NCBI GenBank assembly: GCA_945873875.1
Contig: CAMCER010000032.1
Span: 1-7,381 of the forward strand
Length of the DNA: 7,381 bases
Direction of reading: 5' to 3'
From: an uncultured Clostridia bacterium
Lineage (GTDB): Bacteria; Bacillota_A; Clostridia; Peptostreptococcales; Anaerovoracaceae
Below, piece after piece: positions 1 through 7,381 of this stretch. The translations under genes were made by a program, and so were the position numbers. A model generated the notes under the pieces. That model ran no database searches, was not told where the DNA came from, and saw only the letters and a program-made list of their open reading frames with translations. The stretch's first letter is position 1; each line of letters starts with the position of its first letter.

Positions 1-1637
1 TTGTCATATATGAACCTTCTGAGTCCGTCTCTTACCGCTGTTTTCATGGCGTTCCAGTCCTTTCCGCTTCCTTCAGTCTCATGAAGGATCTTCGCCGCAA
101 GGTTGTTTGCCTGCTCGATAAGATCTTCATTTTCACGAACATAAACGAAACCTCTGGATATTATATCCGGTCCAGATACCACCTGCCTGGTCACCTGATC
201 GATGGATGCGACTACGATGATAAGCCCTGATTCTGACAGCAGTTTCCTGTCTCTCAGTACGATATTGCCTACGTCGCCTACCCCGAGGCCGTCTACCATC
301 ACGTCGCCTGCAGGAACATCATTTTCTGTTTTCTCTGCATATTTCCTGCCCAGTGTCAGCGAATCTCCGTTTGCAAGGATGAATATGTCCTCTTTTTTTC
401 TTCCCAGATCCATTGCCAGATCCGCGTGATGCTTCAGATGACGGTATTCACCGTGCACAGGCATGAAGTATCTGGGATTTATCAGCGTATGCATCAGTTT
501 CAGTTCTTCCCTGCAGGCATGTCCTGAAACGTGTATATCAGTGATGTCTGAATAGATGACTACCGCGCCTTTTTCGAAAAGTCTGTTCACTACGTTGGAG
601 ACGGTCTTCTCGTTTCCCGGCACAGGTGTCGAAGAAAGGACCACCATGTCGCCTTTCTTTATCTGTATCGCTTTGTGTTCGGAATTGGCCATTCTGGCCA
701 GAGCAGACATGGGCTCTCCCTGACTTCCGGTAGTGATGACCACAAGTTCTCTGTCAGGCACGTTCTTTGCCTGATTTATGTCTATAAGAACTCCCTTTGG
801 TATCTTCAGATATCCCAGTTCTATGGCCAGTCCTATGACTTTCAGCATACTTCTGCCTGAAACAGCCACTTTCCTGTGGAACATCACTGCATTGTATATT
901 ATTTTCTGGATCCTGTGCACATTCGAAGAGAATGTGGCAACTATTATCCTTGCTTTTGAACCCCGGAAAATGTTTTCCAGAGCTTCTCCCACGTTTTTCT
1001 CTGACGCGGTGTAGCCCGGCCGTCCGGCGTTGGTGCTGTCGCACATCATAAGCAGGACGCCTTTCCTTCCTATCTCCGCCAGTCTGCCGAAATCAATAGG
1101 TTCTCCGTCCACAGGAGTATAGTCGATCTTAAAATCTCCCGTATGAAATATGACCCCTGCCGGTGTGGTTATAGAAAGACAGATGGAATCGGCGATGGAA
1201 TGTGTGACTCTGATGGTCTCCACTGTGAAGGATCCTATCCTTATCTTATCTCCTGCCCTGATAGTGTTCAGACGTCCTCTCAGACCGTGCTCATCCAGCT
1301 TGTTCTGGATAAGCCCCAGCGGGAGTCTGGTCCCGTAGATGGGGACGTTTATCCTCTGCAGAAGATAAGGTACCGCTCCGATATGGTCCTCGTGACCGTG
1401 GGTTATGATCATTCCCTTTACCTTATGGGCGTTCTTTATCAGGTAAGTGAAATCCGGAATGACCATGTCGATACCGTACATCTCGTCATTAGGAAAACTG
1501 AGTCCGCAGTCGATTATCAGTATCTCATTTCTGTACTCGAGGACTGTCATGTTTTTACCGATCTCATGCAGCCCTCCCAGCGGAATGATCTTTATCTGAT
1601 CCTTCTCAGCTTTCCTGTTATTCTTTTGTGTTTTCAT
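1..1637 (-). CDS. rnj: Ribonuclease J (3' end cut off by window edge)
   Basis: This encodes RNase J, a cytoplasmic metallo-beta-lactamase/beta-CASP ribonuclease with 5'-to-3' exonuclease and endonuclease activity in mRNA decay and rRNA maturation. I translated the minus strand by hand and read 545 complete codons with no stop. The zinc-binding motif HGHEDH is at residues 80-85, followed by H146 (VTHS), H165 and D168 (HTGDF), and the late histidine H395 in PVHGEYRHL. The beta-CASP region covers roughly residues 230-370, including TTGSQGEP (302-309) and HVSGHA (369-374). The C-terminal domain starts at about residue 450. Family members are about 555 residues, so only some 10-15 residues should lie beyond the left edge. 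The ATG at 1637 follows an AAAAGGAG site and gives a normal N-terminus before the conserved IIPLGGLHEIG (17-27). It sits 39 nt after leuS, presumably in the same transcript. The sequence does not separate RNase J1 from J2; the metal ligands are intact, so it should be active. Confidence 0.95.
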   Translation of the reverse strand, partial: MKTQKNNRKAEKDQIKIIPLGGLHEIGKNMTVLEYRNEILIIDCGLSFPNDEMYGIDMVIPDFTYLIKNAHKVKGMIITHGHEDHIGAVPYLLQRINVPIYGTRLPLGLIQNKLDEHGLRGRLNTIRAGDKIRIGSFTVETIRVTHSIADSICLSITTPAGVIFHTGDFKIDYTPVDGEPIDFGRLAEIGRKGVLLMMCDSTNAGRPGYTASEKNVGEALENIFRGSKARIIVATFSSNVHRIQKIIYNAVMFHRKVAVSGRSMLKVIGLAIELGYLKIPKGVLIDINQAKNVPDRELVVITTGSQGEPMSALARMANSEHKAIQIKKGDMVVLSSTPVPGNEKTVSNVVNRLFEKGAVVIYSDITDIHVSGHACREELKLMHTLINPRYFMPVHGEYRHLKHHADLAMDLGRKKEDIFILANGDSLTLGRKYAEKTENDVPAGDVMVDGLGVGDVGNIVLRDRKLLSESGLIIVVASIDQVTRQVVSGPDIISRGFVYVRENEDLIEQANNLAAKILHETEGSGKDWNAMKTAVRDGLRRFIYD

Positions 1638-1649
1638 ATATTCTCTATT

Positions 1650-1657
1650 CTCCTTTT
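1650..1657 (-). promoter_or_regulatory. Ribosome binding site of rnj
   Basis: AAAAGGAG on the minus strand, 12 nt before the rnj ATG, which is a little farther than usual. It lies in the 39-nt leuS-rnj gap. A CTCC at 1661-1664 could pair with its GGAG across a 7-nt loop, but a 4-bp stem is too weak to claim regulation. Confidence 0.6.
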
Positions 1658-1676
1658 CCCGGAGGAACAAGAAAAA

Positions 1677-4148
1677 CTATTTTACTACTATATTCACCAG
1701 CTTTCCGGGTATTGCTATTACTTTGACTATGTTTTTCCCTTCTGTCAGCTCTTTTATCTTTTCGTTCTCAAGAGCCAGTTTTTCAAATTCCTCTTTATTT
1801 ATATCAGCTGCAACATCGATCTTGTCTTTGACTTTTCCGTTGATCTGCAGCACTACTTCAACTGTATCCTGTACCAGCGCGTCTTCGTCTGTCTCAGGCC
1901 AGCTTTCCTCGTAAACGCTCTTTTCGCCGCCCAGAGCTTCCCACATCTCTTCGCAGATATGAGGTGTGAACGGTGAAAGTATCAGCACCAGTTTCCTGAG
2001 CGTATGACCAAGAAGTGAAGGAGACATTTCTTTTTCCTTCAGGTATTTGTTCATCTGATTTATCAGTTCCATTATAGAGCTGATAGCTGTATTGAAGCTG
2101 AAACGTCCTCCGATATCTTCAGATACCTTCTTTATAGTCTTGTTGAGCACGAATGCCAGCTCTTTATCTGCTTTTGACTTCACTTCATAAGCATCCGGGA
2201 TGTCAGGATGTTCCTGTGTGAAGTTATATACCATCCTGTAGACTCTGTTCAGGAACCTGAAGCTTCCTTCAACACCGTCATCTGACCAGTCCAGTTCTCT
2301 TTCCGGCGGAGCTGCGAAAAGTATGAAGAGTCTTGCAGTATCCGCACCGTATTTGTCTATGATCTCAGCAGGACTTACTACATTGCCGATGGATTTTGAC
2401 ATCTTCTTGCCGTCTTTGATGACCATTCCCTGAGTCAGCAGGTTTTCAAAAGGTTCGTCGTCTTCCACTAAACCCAGATCATGAAGAGCCATCTGGAAGA
2501 ACCTTGCGTACATGAGATGCAGGATAGCGTGTTCAACTCCTCCGATGTACTGGTCCACATTCATCCAGTATTTCACTTTTTCAGGATTGAATACCTGCTC
2601 ATCGTTATTCGCGTCGCAGTATCTTAAGAAATACCATGAGGAATCCAGGAACGTATCCATGGTGTCGATCTCTCTCTTAGCCGGTTTTCCGCATACAGGA
2701 CAAACTGTGTCCACGAAGGTCTTGCTGGTGGTCAGCGGGGATTCTCCTTTGCCTGTGAACTCAACGTCTTCCGGAAGCAGAACAGGAAGGTTCTCTTCTT
2801 TTTCAGGAACCCAGCCGCAGCTGTCGCAGTGGATCATCGGTATAGGTGTGCCCCAGTATCTCTGTCTGGAGATGAGCCAGTCTCTCAGTTTATAGTTGAT
2901 GGTCTTTTTACCTATGCCTTTTTCCTCCAGCCAGCTGAACATCTTCTTTATGGCTTCCCTGTTGTTCATGCCGTCGAACTCACCTGAGTTTATCATGGTA
3001 CCTTCAGCCACGAAGGCTTCCTTCAGGTCATGTATGTCTATCTCAGGATCTGCAGGGTCTACTACAGGAATGATGTCGATGTCGAATTTTACAGCAAAAT
3101 CAAAGTCTCTCTGGTCATGAGCAGGAACTGCCATGATAGCTCCTGTACCGTAGTCCATCATTACGTAGTCAGAAATATATACAGGCACTTTGTCCCCGTT
3201 TACCGGGTTTATAGCATACTGTCCGATGAACACACCGGTCTTTTCGTTTGTCGTTGAACTGCGCTCGATGTCGCTCTTATGCTGCACTTCATCAAGATAT
3301 GCCTTTACAGGCGCCTCATATTCAGTGCCTTTAGTCAGTTCTTCAACGTAAGGATGCTCAGGAGCGAGCACCATGTATGTTACTCCGAAGAGAGTATCAG
3401 GCCTGGTGGTGAATATCTCAAGGTCCTTGTCAAAGCCGTCGATCTTGAAGATTACTTCTGCACCGGTGCTCTTGCCGATCCAGTTTTTCTGCATGATCTT
3501 GACTTTTGAAGGCCAGCCTTTGAGTTTTTCCAGATTATCCAGAAGTCTCTCAGCATAGTCAGTGATCTTGAAATACCACTGTGAAAGGTTCTTCTTGCCG
3601 ACTTCTGTTCCGCACCTTTCACAGCAGCCGTCTACTACCTGCTCATTTGCAAGCACAGTCTGACAGCTTGGGCACCAGTTTACAGGATTCTCCTTTTTAT
3701 ATGCCAGTCCCTTTTTATAGAACTGGATGAATATCCACTGCATCCACTTGTAATAATCCGGTTTGCATGTGGCTACTTCTCTGTCCCAGTCGTATGAGAG
3801 ACCCATCTCTTTCAGCTGTCTTCTCATCTCGTCTATGTTATCCAGAGTCCATTTCTTCGGTTCAACACCGTTTTTAATGGCTGCGTTCTCAGCAGGAAGT
3901 CCGAAGGAATCCCAGCCCATAGGATGAAGTACGTTGAACCCGTTCATCTTCTTGAATCTGGCAACCACATCACCGATCGAATAATTCCTCACATGACCCA
4001 TGTGCAGTTTGCCTGAAGGATACGGGAACATTTCAAGAACGTAGTATTTTTCCTTATCCGGGTCTTCTACAGTCCTGAATGCGTCAGTATCAGCCCATTT
4101 CTTCTGCCACTTAGCCTCGATCTGAGTAAAATCATACTTCTCCTTCAT
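1677..4148 (-). CDS. leuS: Leucyl-tRNA synthetase
   Basis: Class I aminoacyl-tRNA synthetase, 823 residues, complete, which is usual for bacterial LeuRS. It activates leucine with ATP and charges tRNA-Leu in the cytoplasm. The Rossmann catalytic core carries the HIGH-type signature HMGH (49-52) in [11 protein letters not shown], and KMSKS is at 582-586. A zinc-ribbon insertion has C159, C162, C175 or C176, and C179. The CP1 editing domain spans roughly 225-420, with TTRPDT (247-252), [13 protein letters not shown] (333-345) and the aspartate D348, which corresponds to the editing aspartate of other LeuRS, so post-transfer proofreading looks intact. A second cysteine cluster is C441/C444 with C483/C486, ahead of [11 protein letters not shown] (495-505). 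The anticodon-binding helical domain follows at about 660-760. The C-terminal domain is at about 765-823 and includes QINGKVK. The ATG overlaps the rsfS stop as ATGA, implying translational coupling; a weak AAAGGAA lies 12 nt upstream inside rsfS. The stop is TAG. Confidence 0.98.
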   Translation of the reverse strand: MKEKYDFTQIEAKWQKKWADTDAFRTVEDPDKEKYYVLEMFPYPSGKLHMGHVRNYSIGDVVARFKKMNGFNVLHPMGWDSFGLPAENAAIKNGVEPKKWTLDNIDEMRRQLKEMGLSYDWDREVATCKPDYYKWMQWIFIQFYKKGLAYKKENPVNWCPSCQTVLANEQVVDGCCERCGTEVGKKNLSQWYFKITDYAERLLDNLEKLKGWPSKVKIMQKNWIGKSTGAEVIFKIDGFDKDLEIFTTRPDTLFGVTYMVLAPEHPYVEELTKGTEYEAPVKAYLDEVQHKSDIERSSTTNEKTGVFIGQYAINPVNGDKVPVYISDYVMMDYGTGAIMAVPAHDQRDFDFAVKFDIDIIPVVDPADPEIDIHDLKEAFVAEGTMINSGEFDGMNNREAIKKMFSWLEEKGIGKKTINYKLRDWLISRQRYWGTPIPMIHCDSCGWVPEKEENLPVLLPEDVEFTGKGESPLTTSKTFVDTVCPVCGKPAKREIDTMDTFLDSSWYFLRYCDANNDEQVFNPEKVKYWMNVDQYIGGVEHAILHLMYARFFQMALHDLGLVEDDEPFENLLTQGMVIKDGKKMSKSIGNVVSPAEIIDKYGADTARLFILFAAPPERELDWSDDGVEGSFRFLNRVYRMVYNFTQEHPDIPDAYEVKSKADKELAFVLNKTIKKVSEDIGGRFSFNTAISSIMELINQMNKYLKEKEMSPSLLGHTLRKLVLILSPFTPHICEEMWEALGGEKSVYEESWPETDEDALVQDTVEVVLQINGKVKDKIDVAADINKEEFEKLALENEKIKELTEGKNIVKVIAIPGKLVNIVVK

Positions 4149-4504
4149 TTTTCGTAACCATTCCTTTCATAATATTCCGTTTCACAATCTGCCCAGAGTT
4201 TCTCCAGATTGTATCTGTTTCTCATATCTTCACTCATGATATTGATCACTACATCACCGTAATCCATCAGTATCCATCCCGATGATTTCTTACCCTCGAC
4301 GTGTTTCACGGGTATGTCGGCCTCATCGAATCTGTCGTGGACCTCATCTACCAGTGTCTCTATCTGTCTCACATTCCCGCCTGTGGCAATGACAAAATAG
4401 TCAGCAAATGCCGCTTTCTCACCTATGTTGATGAGAGTGATGTCGAAGGCTTTCTTGTCGTCCAGTGTTTCTGCTGCATACAGAGCCATTTCTCTGCTAT
4501 CCAT
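4145..4504 (-). CDS. rsfS: Ribosome silencing factor RsfS (Iojap family)
   Basis: A 119-residue, full-length RsfS/Iojap protein. Members bind ribosomal protein uL14 on the 50S subunit and block joining to the 30S, lowering translation under nutrient limitation. Family signatures are [12 protein letters not shown] (16-27), [13 protein letters not shown] (35-47), [19 protein letters not shown] (68-86) and [10 protein letters not shown] (97-106). The segment after DYGDVV reads INIM, where family members I know from B. subtilis, E. coli and human mitochondria have a histidine (VHIM/VHVF/IHLM type); here it is N88. The rest of the binding face looks normal. The start overlaps the yqeK stop by 8 nt and has its own good ribosome binding site; the stop overlaps the leuS start. 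Placement after nadD-yqeK matches the known Bacillota arrangement. Confidence 0.95.
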   Translation of the reverse strand: MDSREMALYAAETLDDKKAFDITLINIGEKAAFADYFVIATGGNVRQIETLVDEVHDRFDEADIPVKHVEGKKSSGWILMDYGDVVINIMSEDMRNRYNLEKLWADCETEYYERNGYEK

Positions 4505-5072
4505 TCTTTTCTCTCTCCTTTTCCATCTTCAGAAAATAATCCCGTGTGTGAAGTGAATCCTCATCCAGCACCCCTCCTGAAGATCTTATAAATCCAATTG
4601 TATTTTCAAGTGCCGCAAGACACGCTTTATCTATATCTTTATAGGCAAGCTCCCTTACCTTTTCCACTCCGGGATAGTCTCTTCCCTTCTCAGCCGCATC
4701 GGCTATGAAGATTATCTTCTCAAGAAGCGACATGCCCGCTCTTCCTGTGGTATGGTTCCTCACAGCATCGAGTATCTCCTCATCGCTGACACCGTACCGG
4801 TCTTTCAGGAGGCACGCAGCGACTTTGCTGTGGGAAAGTGCCGTGTTGTTCAGATACTTTTCGTCCAGTCCGTATTTTCTTACAAGACCGTTCATGACAT
4901 CATCGGTAAATGCTCTGCCCTTGCAGATATCATGGTACAAAGCCGCCCTGGATGCTTTTTCTCTGTCGGCTCCGTATATATCTGCAAGTTCAACTGCCAT
5001 ATCCCGGACGTTCATGGTATGTTCAAGTCTTGTCTTTTTCAGATCTTTCAGAAGATCATCTGTAAAGTCCAT
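4497..5072 (-). CDS. yqeK: YqeK-family HD-domain hydrolase (predicted symmetrical Ap4A hydrolase)
   Basis: A 191-residue HD-superfamily phosphohydrolase, normal length for YqeK. Characterised YqeK proteins split diadenosine tetraphosphate (Ap4A) symmetrically into two ADP using a di-iron centre. The metal-binding set is visible: H18 in RLEHTMNV, the HD pair H47-D48 in AALYHDICKG, H81 in ALSHSKVA, H107 in VRNHTTGRAGM, and D125 in IIFIADAAEKGRDY. The segment GVEKVRELAYKDIDKA (135-150) is also typical of the family. It lies between nadD and rsfS, as in Bacillus. The ATG overlaps the end of nadD by 17 nt. The only Shine-Dalgarno-like sequence is a weak AAAGG 13 nt upstream, so translation may depend on coupling to nadD. 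A later Met at residue 20 would remove H18, so the first ATG is preferred. Older annotations call this family a NAD-metabolism HD protein from its linkage to nadD. Confidence 0.93.
   Translation of the reverse strand: MDFTDDLLKDLKKTRLEHTMNVRDMAVELADIYGADREKASRAALYHDICKGRAFTDDVMNGLVRKYGLDEKYLNNTALSHSKVAACLLKDRYGVSDEEILDAVRNHTTGRAGMSLLEKIIFIADAAEKGRDYPGVEKVRELAYKDIDKACLAALENTIGFIRSSGGVLDEDSLHTRDYFLKMEKEREKNG
4515..4520 (-). promoter_or_regulatory. Ribosome binding site of rsfS
   Basis: AAGGAG on the minus strand, 10 nt before the rsfS ATG and inside the last codons of yqeK. It supports this ATG as the start and allows rsfS to be initiated independently of yqeK. Confidence 0.75.
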
Positions 5073-5661
5073 AAATGCGGATATACCTTTCTACTGTCTC
5101 AGGCACAAGCCCTGTTATGGGCTCGCCGTTTTTCACCTTTTCCCTGATCATAGTGGACGAAACATCGACTTTTCTGTTCTTTATATCCAGTATCTCAGTT
5201 CCGTGAGCGGCCCTGATCCTTTCTATAGTCTCCTTCAGTTCATCCTCCCTGTATCCGGGACGGGTCCCGACTATGTAGGAATACCTGTCAAGGAGTTCTT
5301 CTGCGTTCTTCCATGTCTCTATTTTTATGAATGAGTCAGTGCCGCAGATGAAATAGAGCTTATCATCTTTATCATAGGCATCCTTTATGACGCGGAGCGT
5401 CTTGTAAGTGTACGACACTCCTTCTGTCCTCATCTCATAATTTGAGACTGCAAATGCCGGATGTTCCTCTATCGCCAGACGGAGCATGGCAAGTCTGTCG
5501 TTTCCGTCTGTCAGTTTTTTATCCTGCTTGAACGGCTGGATGTATACCGGCATGAATATCATGTCGTCAAGCCCTGCCATATCAACAGCATCTGCCGCAA
5601 GAGATAAATGTCCGTTATGGATGGGATCGAATGTCCCTCCATAAACGCCTATCTTTTTCAT
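5056..5661 (-). CDS. nadD: Nicotinate-nucleotide adenylyltransferase
   Basis: NadD transfers AMP from ATP to nicotinate mononucleotide, giving deamido-NAD and pyrophosphate in the late NAD biosynthesis pathway. The product is 201 residues, normal for the family. The nucleotidyltransferase motif GGTFDPIHNGH is at 8-18, with the (H/T)xGH ATP-binding histidines. Next come SYTYKTL (83-89), FICGTDSF (104-111) with the invariant W117, VGTRPGY (131-137) and the C-terminal SSTMIR (168-173). The usual PPHK near residue 43 is replaced by QPFK. I chose the ATG at 5661 over the TTG three codons upstream at 5670, because the AAAGGA at 5672-5677 is 10 nt from the ATG but only 1 nt from the TTG, and the protein then begins MKKIGVYGGTFDP as expected. 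The end overlaps yqeK by 17 nt; a 26-nt gap separates it from the small membrane-protein gene upstream. Confidence 0.95.
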   Translation of the reverse strand: MKKIGVYGGTFDPIHNGHLSLAADAVDMAGLDDMIFMPVYIQPFKQDKKLTDGNDRLAMLRLAIEEHPAFAVSNYEMRTEGVSYTYKTLRVIKDAYDKDDKLYFICGTDSFIKIETWKNAEELLDRYSYIVGTRPGYREDELKETIERIRAAHGTEILDIKNRKVDVSSTMIREKVKNGEPITGLVPETVERYIRIYGLYR

Positions 5662-5671
5662 ATCCAGCAAG

Positions 5672-5677
5672 TCCTTT
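5672..5677 (-). promoter_or_regulatory. Ribosome binding site that decides the nadD start
   Basis: AAAGGA on the minus strand in the 26-nt gap after the small membrane-protein gene. It is 10 nt from the ATG at 5661 and only 1 nt from the in-frame TTG at 5670, so it favours the ATG. Confidence 0.7.
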
Positions 5678-5687
5678 CGCTAATCGC

Positions 5688-5855
5688 TCAGCCGTAAAGG
5701 TCGAACCATGCCCAGACCGTGCCTGCAGTGTTTAAGCAAAACACAGCGAGACTCACGATCCAGAGCCATTTTTTATGCTTTCTTATGCCAACGATGAGAC
5801 CGATCACAGACAAAAGCCATAAGATCAGCATCACTGTCGTCATATTGAATCTCAT
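5688..5855 (-). CDS. Small two-helix membrane protein of unknown function (55 aa)
   Basis: I do not recognise this protein. The frame starts [10 protein letters not shown] and ends FDLYG before TGA. It has two hydrophobic stretches, residues about 6-24 and 30-49, joined by a short basic turn (RKHKK, 25-29). This predicts a helical hairpin with a cytoplasmic loop and both termini outside, by the positive-inside rule. Five of 55 residues are tryptophan (13, 30, 32, 48, 50). There is no signal-peptide cleavage site, lipobox, or metal or catalytic motif. The case for a real gene is threefold: the ATG overlaps the aspS stop as ATGA, an AAGGGAG site lies 7 nt upstream, and the ORF fills the space between aspS and nadD with little left over. 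It could be a toxin-like or regulatory small membrane protein, or a lineage-specific orphan. Its function cannot be inferred beyond membrane location. Confidence 0.75.
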   Translation of the reverse strand: MRFNMTTVMLILWLLSVIGLIVGIRKHKKWLWIVSLAVFCLNTAGTVWAWFDLYG

Positions 5856-7381
5856 TTCTTTTCTCCCTTCAGAGCAAGACCGAGTTCATCAAGCTGCTCC
5901 TCGGCCACAGCAGACGGCGCACTGCTGACCATGCACTGTGCGGCCTGATTCTTGGGGAAAGCGATGACTTCCCTGATGCTGTCCAGTCCTGCAAGGAGCA
6001 TTACCAGTCTGTCCAGTCCGTAAGCCAGTCCGCCGTGGGGAGGTGCCCCGTATTTGAAGGCCTCTGCCAGGAATCCGAATTTTTCCTGTATCTCATCGTC
6101 TGTAAGGCCGATGACTGAAAACATCTTTTCCTGCAGCTGTCTGTCGTGGATCCTTATGCTTCCGCCGCCCAGTTCAACTCCGTTGAGAACGATGTCGTAT
6201 GCGTTGGCTCTTGCCTTTTCAGGCTCAGTATCCAGCATATCGATGTCCTCTTCTTTCGGAGAAGTGAAAGGATGATGCATGGCTTTAAGGTCTCCTGTCT
6301 CCTCGTCTTTCTCAAACAGCGGGAAATCAACGACCCACAGGAGCTCGAACCTGTCATTGTCAAGCAGTCCCAGCTCACCTGCTATATGTCTTCTCAGAAA
6401 ACCGAGAGTATCGAATACGACCTTAGGTCTGTCTGCCGCTATGAGGATCAGGTCTCCTTCACCTGCATCGAAAACTGAAGCGATATCAGCAAGCTGCTCT
6501 GGCGAGAAGAATTTATTGACTGATGAAGTTATCTCTTTTCCAGTCTTGATCCATACCAGACCTTTTGCTCCATAGCTTTTAGCCTTTTCTGTCAGCTTGT
6601 CTATTTTCTTTCTGGTATACATTTCTGCACCGCCGGTGATGCAGATGCCTCTGATGTCTCCGCCGGATGCAGCAGCATCATCGAATACTCTGAATCCGCT
6701 GTTTTCGACTTTATCCTTTATGCTCTTCAGCTCAAATCCGAATCTGGTATCAGGCTTGTCGCTGCCGTATCTTTCCATAGCCTCCTGGTAAGTGAGTCTC
6801 GGGAAAGGAGTCTTCACATCGATGCCCTTTATCTCTTTGAAAAGCCTTTTGATGAATCCTTCCTGCACACTGATCACATCGTCTACATCGACGAATGACA
6901 TCTCAAGGTCGATCTGTGTGAACTCAGGCTGTCTGTCAGCTCTCAGGTCCTCGTCTCTGAAGCATTTTACTATCTGCATATACCTGTCTGTGCCGCCGAC
7001 CATAAGCAGCTGCTTGAACATCTGCGGCGACTGAGGCAGCGCGTAGAATGAACCAGGTTCGACACGGCTTGGCACCAGATAGTCGCGTGCGCCTTCCGGT
7101 GTTGATTTGATCAGCATCGGAGTCTCCACTTCAGTGAAGCCCTGCTCGTCGAAATAGTCTCTGGCTGTCTTGGCTACCCTGTGTCTGAGAGTCAGGTTCT
7201 TCTGCATGGAAGTCTTTCTCAGATCAAGATATCTGTATTTGAGACGCAGGTTATCGTCTACATTATCGTCATCCTTTATATAGATAGGCGGTGTTTCTGC
7301 TTTAGAGTAGATGGTCAGATCATCGGCGTACACCTCGATATCACCTGTAGGTATCTCAGGGTTCTTGGATTCTCTTTCTCT
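5852..7381 (-). CDS. aspS: Aspartyl-tRNA synthetase (5' end cut off by window edge)
   Basis: Class IIb synthetase that charges tRNA-Asp (or tRNA-Asp plus tRNA-Asn if non-discriminating). The frame is open to the right edge, giving 509 visible residues. A Met-like start near 7333 is an internal GTG codon, because the preceding 16 codons continue the family sequence ([16 protein letters not shown]). Bacterial AspRS is about 590 residues, so the missing part is most of the N-terminal OB-fold anticodon-binding domain. Visible positions: motif 1 region around [15 protein letters not shown] (87-101); PQSPQMFKQ (116-124); motif 2 [19 protein letters not shown] (140-158); the bacterial GAD insertion, about 205-315; HPFTSP (370-375); [14 protein letters not shown] (399-412); motif 3 GLDR (455-458); and IAFPKNQAA (473-481). 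The OB-fold residues that separate discriminating from non-discriminating enzymes are out of view. The TGA stop overlaps the start of the 55-residue membrane protein. Confidence 0.97.
   Translation of the reverse strand, partial: RERESKNPEIPTGDIEVYADDLTIYSKAETPPIYIKDDDNVDDNLRLKYRYLDLRKTSMQKNLTLRHRVAKTARDYFDEQGFTEVETPMLIKSTPEGARDYLVPSRVEPGSFYALPQSPQMFKQLLMVGGTDRYMQIVKCFRDEDLRADRQPEFTQIDLEMSFVDVDDVISVQEGFIKRLFKEIKGIDVKTPFPRLTYQEAMERYGSDKPDTRFGFELKSIKDKVENSGFRVFDDAAASGGDIRGICITGGAEMYTRKKIDKLTEKAKSYGAKGLVWIKTGKEITSSVNKFFSPEQLADIASVFDAGEGDLILIAADRPKVVFDTLGFLRRHIAGELGLLDNDRFELLWVVDFPLFEKDEETGDLKAMHHPFTSPKEEDIDMLDTEPEKARANAYDIVLNGVELGGGSIRIHDRQLQEKMFSVIGLTDDEIQEKFGFLAEAFKYGAPPHGGLAYGLDRLVMLLAGLDSIREVIAFPKNQAAQCMVSSAPSAVAEEQLDELGLALKGEKK
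5863..5869 (-). promoter_or_regulatory. Ribosome binding site of the 55-aa membrane protein
   Basis: AAGGGAG on the minus strand, with GGAG 7 nt before the ATG at 5855. It lies in the final codons of aspS, which encode a Lys/Glu-rich tail (KGEKK). Its strength and spacing are the main reason to accept the small ORF. Confidence 0.7.

Noticed and set aside
754..1044. Minus-strand 96-codon frame inside the rnj region
   Set aside because: It is an out-of-frame reading of rnj, whose own frame is open throughout and carries the RNase J motifs.
1650..1664. Possible hairpin sequestering the rnj ribosome binding site (CTCC with GGAG)
   Set aside because: Only 4 bp with a 7-nt loop and no run of T after it; too weak for a terminator or a regulatory switch.
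1677..1710. TATAGT near the end of leuS as a -10 box of an rnj promoter
   Set aside because: No TTGACA-like -35 at the right distance (GCAATA sits there), and the AT-rich codons of leuS explain the match.
1143..1976. Long plus-strand open frame (277 codons) crossing the rnj-leuS junction
   Set aside because: It is antisense to two clearly real genes, has no family-like motif, a Cys/Tyr/Phe/Leu-rich composition typical of a reverse-complement reading, and runs across both the rnj start and the leuS end. It is a shadow frame.
4705..5334. Plus-strand open frame (209 codons) opposite yqeK and nadD
   Set aside because: It is antisense to two intact conserved genes, rich in Ser/Phe/Leu as expected from the complement of acidic and Lys-rich coding sequence, and resembles no known domain.
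5662..5670. TTG at 5670 as the nadD start (204 aa)
   Set aside because: The AAAGGA site is only 1 nt from this TTG but 10 nt from the ATG at 5661, and the family N-terminus begins at the ATG.

Overview
The window comes from a bacterium, most likely a member of the Bacillota (Firmicutes), class Clostridia. This rests on gene content: RNase J, a YqeK-type HD hydrolase between nadD and rsfS, and a bacterial AspRS with the GAD insertion. Purine-rich AAGGAG-like ribosome binding sites and frequent AGA/AGG (Arg) and ATA (Ile) codons at moderate GC, judged by eye, agree. A more exact placement, for example near Peptostreptococcales/Anaerovoracaceae, is only a guess.

Every gene lies on the minus strand, so transcription runs from right to left. 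In that order they are: aspS (5' end beyond the right edge), an unnamed 55-residue two-helix membrane protein, nadD, yqeK, rsfS, leuS and rnj (last few codons beyond the left edge). Spacing is very tight: a 4-nt overlap (aspS/small ORF), a 26-nt gap (small ORF/nadD), a 17-nt overlap (nadD/yqeK), an 8-nt overlap (yqeK/rsfS), a 4-nt overlap (rsfS/leuS) and a 39-nt gap (leuS/rnj). I see no convincing internal promoter or terminator, so the simplest reading is one co-transcribed, partly translationally coupled operon. No non-coding stretch exceeds about 40 nt.

Functionally this is a housekeeping cluster for translation, NAD and RNA turnover. AspRS and LeuRS charge tRNAs, and RsfS silences ribosomes under starvation. 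NadD makes the dinucleotide precursor of NAD, and YqeK is expected to split Ap4A, a known side product of aminoacyl-tRNA synthetases. RNase J matures and degrades RNA. The nadD-yqeK-rsfS core is a classic Bacillota arrangement.

Nothing here looks like a mobile element, CRISPR array or defence system. The one truly uncharacterised item is the 55-residue membrane protein at 5688-5855, which has a strong ribosome binding site and an ATGA start/stop overlap with aspS. Milder points are substitutions at usually conserved positions in RsfS and NadD.
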